This document shows positions 63,001-64,000 of a stretch of 64,000 nucleotides of DNA, piece after piece. The stretch is from an uncultured Pirellula sp. (GTDB lineage: Bacteria > Planctomycetota > Planctomycetia > Pirellulales > Pirellulaceae). The DNA lies in the NCBI GenBank assembly GCA_903892355.1, contig CAITIE010000011.1, forward strand, positions 62,001 through 126,000, given 5' to 3'. The number at the start of each line of letters is the position of its first letter. The stretch's first letter is position 1. Made by a program: the position numbers and the translations under genes. The notes under the pieces are model-generated. The model worked only from the letters and a program-made list of their open reading frames with translations. It searched no databases and was not told the origin of the DNA.

Positions 63001-64000
63001 ACAGGTATCGAATTTGTGGATCAATTGGCGAGCCTGCTAAATGTCGACATCGCGGCGAGCATCGATGCAACGGGGGCCTCATCGCTCGGTGGCGACTGGG
63101 ATCTGGAATATCAAGTCGGTCAGACACTCGGCAACCTGACCGTATCCGAAATCCCAGGGTCGGACTGGGAGCACCTCCTTCTGACCTACACCGTTCGAGA
63201 TGATTTTGTGGTGGCCATGTATACCAACAACAACGGTACCAACAGCTGGAGCGGGGCCTGGAGCGAGACCGATGCGGCAGGAGCGGGTGCGACCACTGGA
63301 AACATTCTCATCACCGGTGGCCAACTTCAAATGCAAGCTGCCAACGCGGCGGATCTGATATCCCGCCAAGCGAACCTCACCGGCGCGCACTCAGCAACGC
63401 TTAGCTTCACCTACGACAACACCCTCGATAACAATGCATCGACATCCAGTATCACGGTCGATGTCTCAAGCGATGGAGTCAACTGGGTTACGCTGGATAC
63501 CTTTTCGAAGACGCTGAATACGACCGCAAGTAGCAAGTCCTACAACATATCCTCGTACATCTCCAGCGGAACTCGGGTCCGATTCGATGTCGGTACGGCG
63601 GCGGCCGGTTCATTCTATGTGTTTGTCGATAATTTCCAAATTTCCTACGATATCAATACCTCCCCTACGGCTGTCGCCGATACAGTGACTGCGGTCGAAG
63701 CGGGTGGTGCCAATAATGGAACGGCGGGCACAAACCCCACGGGCAACGTGCTGACCAATGACACCGAAGCGGATTCCGGTGATACGAAAGCGGTTTCAGG
63801 TGTCGCGGCGGGTGTGGTCGGCAGCGCGTCGACCAACGTAGGTTTCAATGTCACGGGAACGTACGGTACCATCAATATCGCATCCAATGGTGCGTACACG
63901 TACACCGTCGACAACAACAACGCCACCGTACAAGCATTGCGAACCAGCGGCAACACGCTGACCGACACCTTTACCTACACGATGCGAGACACGCTGGGCC
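60055..64000 (+). CDS. Giant secreted adhesin, N-terminal 1315 residues (continues past the window)
   Basis: The frame stays open from the ATG at 60055 (or GTG at 60046) to the window end. [11 protein letters not shown] (50-60) is an LEPR-XLL-type N-terminal sorting motif of large secreted planctomycete proteins; there is no classical signal peptide. A long acidic stretch follows. About 271-418 resemble a DUF642/choice-of-anchor domain ([25 protein letters not shown]). DUF4347 copy 1 is at 519-668 with His582 and Cys625. Residues 673-708 come from an inserted palindromic repeat. A beta-helix-like segment ([19 protein letters not shown]) follows at 735-850. DUF4347 copy 2 is at 866-1020 with His933 and Cys976. 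A lectin-like sandwich (1045-1200) and a VCBS repeat (from 1201) end the visible part. It is a cell-surface or matrix adhesin, with possible clan CD-like peptidase domains. Confidence 0.85.
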   Translation, partial: MPLTPKKDHLPPRSFSQRLNELLDKLSRWLKAAVSLEQPLSPNDVDAIVLEERVLYSGTPMPVDAQESGGEANVNPDGMGTPIPDDIWAYIESLNPAGGGLVGSVQQQDENAAETALGSLVPEELATEPPDQSTTTSPINVDSDVGSTAAEDLDPSDRSAVSEDSSATAEAILSETLALQADISAVEGLSSSWEASALILESPSSDGKSDTATDSSENESAPELAYGMPWQFASSQPNLIEPYQVLGAAEQQLSSLSNRLSDMEWDRSPAVQLVPGYDSYLTGETVGGWLVDQGTVDLLGTDLLESPLSNKCIDLGGTRENNSIACELTTEIGKRYQLTYSATGNWLSGDTVNGVLITADEYSESVLLPSDPHASLLTSHWTTQTFSFVATSERTRLSIGTIGEDVRGAIVSDLNLIEVPDYLSRALDENPTLGFDANRMMFFEREQSITPLNVDGLGSDPPNLSSPWEESVQGYLTQQNSSQVVVSQDNLSAVDSGTGVGEGVQPTSDPLEPSRVVSNALIVVDTSLPEFERLLSACGVYTSIDQHFDVLYLDHSADGVEVVTEYLSQSGRVYDAIHLVTHGSDGMIKLGGSWLTAGNIDQHFSELQRWGMSLSEFGDILIYGCDVAADATGKAFIDRIAELTGADVAASMDKTGDLSRGGDWDLEYVASANPSPPTPLPQGGEGSESIWDLSPLAPDKGRGAGGEGVSREGVIESRNPFSLTLQSSYGGLLATYTVTNTNDSGAGSLRQAILDANANAGADIITFNIAGSGTQVINVATVLPTITDQVTIDGTTQTGYIAGSFVPIVLDGDDIHASGLTLGEGSSGSTIRGLLVRDFEENGIIYSTTIDPTQIFDDVIITSSIGYVTHELIVIDTSLPDYQQLLSAWGLYTSNDRSMDVLFVDRTVDGVEAVTEYLSRSGTQYDAIHLATHGFAGGLQLGNVTLTSASLAQYASQWDLWQSSLTADADLLLYGCSIADGSTGIEFVDQLASLLNVDIAASIDATGASSLGGDWDLEYQVGQTLGNLTVSEIPGSDWEHLLLTYTVRDDFVVAMYTNNNGTNSWSGAWSETDAAGAGATTGNILITGGQLQMQAANAADLISRQANLTGAHSATLSFTYDNTLDNNASTSSITVDVSSDGVNWVTLDTFSKTLNTTASSKSYNISSYISSGTRVRFDVGTAAAGSFYVFVDNFQISYDINTSPTAVADTVTAVEAGGANNGTAGTNPTGNVLTNDTEADSGDTKAVSGVAAGVVGSASTNVGFNVTGTYGTINIASNGAYTYTVDNNNATVQALRTSGNTLTDTFTYTMRDTLG
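62073..62178. repeat. GC-rich inverted-repeat element inserted in frame in the adhesin gene
   Basis: The left arm 62073-62114 starts CCCCTCACCCCCGACCCCTC and the right arm 62135-62178 ends GGGGCTGGGGGTGAGGGG. They are near-perfect reverse complements over about 42-44 bases around a 20-base spacer. This sequence type (CCCTCACCCC...CTCTCCC) is known from dispersed intergenic palindromic repeats of many bacteria. Here the adhesin frame stays open through it and encodes [15 protein letters not shown] and [16 protein letters not shown]. Confidence 0.9.

Overview
The window most resembles a chromosome segment of a planctomycete, probably the Pirellulales/Rhodopirellula side. The markers are a DUF1501 protein paired with a PSCyt1/DUF1549/DUF1553 protein, a MoxR-DUF58-BatA/VWA operon carrying DUF4159 and DUF4175-like proteins, a TPR protein fused to RNA polymerase alpha C-terminal domains, FHA proteins, giant secreted adhesins with an N-terminal LEExxLYSG sorting motif, and many TTG/GTG starts. 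This placement rests on family knowledge and was not computed.

Layout. 1-1400: the 5' part of a secreted protein on the minus strand, then a tandem block of about 180- and 200-bp intergenic repeats. 1399-6709 (minus): a polysaccharide operon with a GT2 glycosyltransferase, a SAM methyltransferase, an AsnB-type amidotransferase and a polytopic GT-C-like protein. 6906-17738: single genes, including a YceI protein, a GH10-like protein that seems to lack its catalytic acids, a DUF1569 protein, the TPR-double alphaCTD protein, tRNA-Thr(CGU), a low-molecular-weight phosphatase, a long disordered RD/RS-rich protein, a sugar isomerase-like TIM barrel and an FHA protein. 17792-25213: two divergent transcription units that together make a MurNAc recovery locus. 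One holds an Na+/solute symporter and a beta-lactamase-NamZ fusion; the other holds MurQ, a BadF-type amino-sugar kinase and a NagX-like membrane protein.

25440-32689: a TlpA thioredoxin, PurN, a glycine-rich RRM protein and a DUF2339/DUF3999 membrane pair. 32724-37408 (minus): the DUF1501 and PSD1 pair. 37813-50435: DUF4159, MoxR, DUF58, BatA-VWA, a 1252-residue coiled-coil membrane protein, a VWA/GATase-like membrane protein and a secreted C13/caspase-like protein. From MoxR onward most start codons overlap the preceding stop codon. 50489-52333 (minus): XrtA-type polysaccharide deacetylase and initiating sugar transferase. 52919-59497: a tail-anchored FHA-like protein, an unknown acidic protein, SpeA and a WYL regulator. 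59506-59822: the same intergenic repeat family as at the left end, inverted. 60055-end: the N-terminal 1315 residues of a giant adhesin with DUF642-like, two DUF4347 and VCBS domains. Its reading frame runs through an inserted GC-rich palindromic element.

Across the window there are also at least fifteen short perfect or near-perfect tandem duplications with units of 12-21 bp. Nearly all those inside genes are multiples of three. They suggest an active local duplication process.
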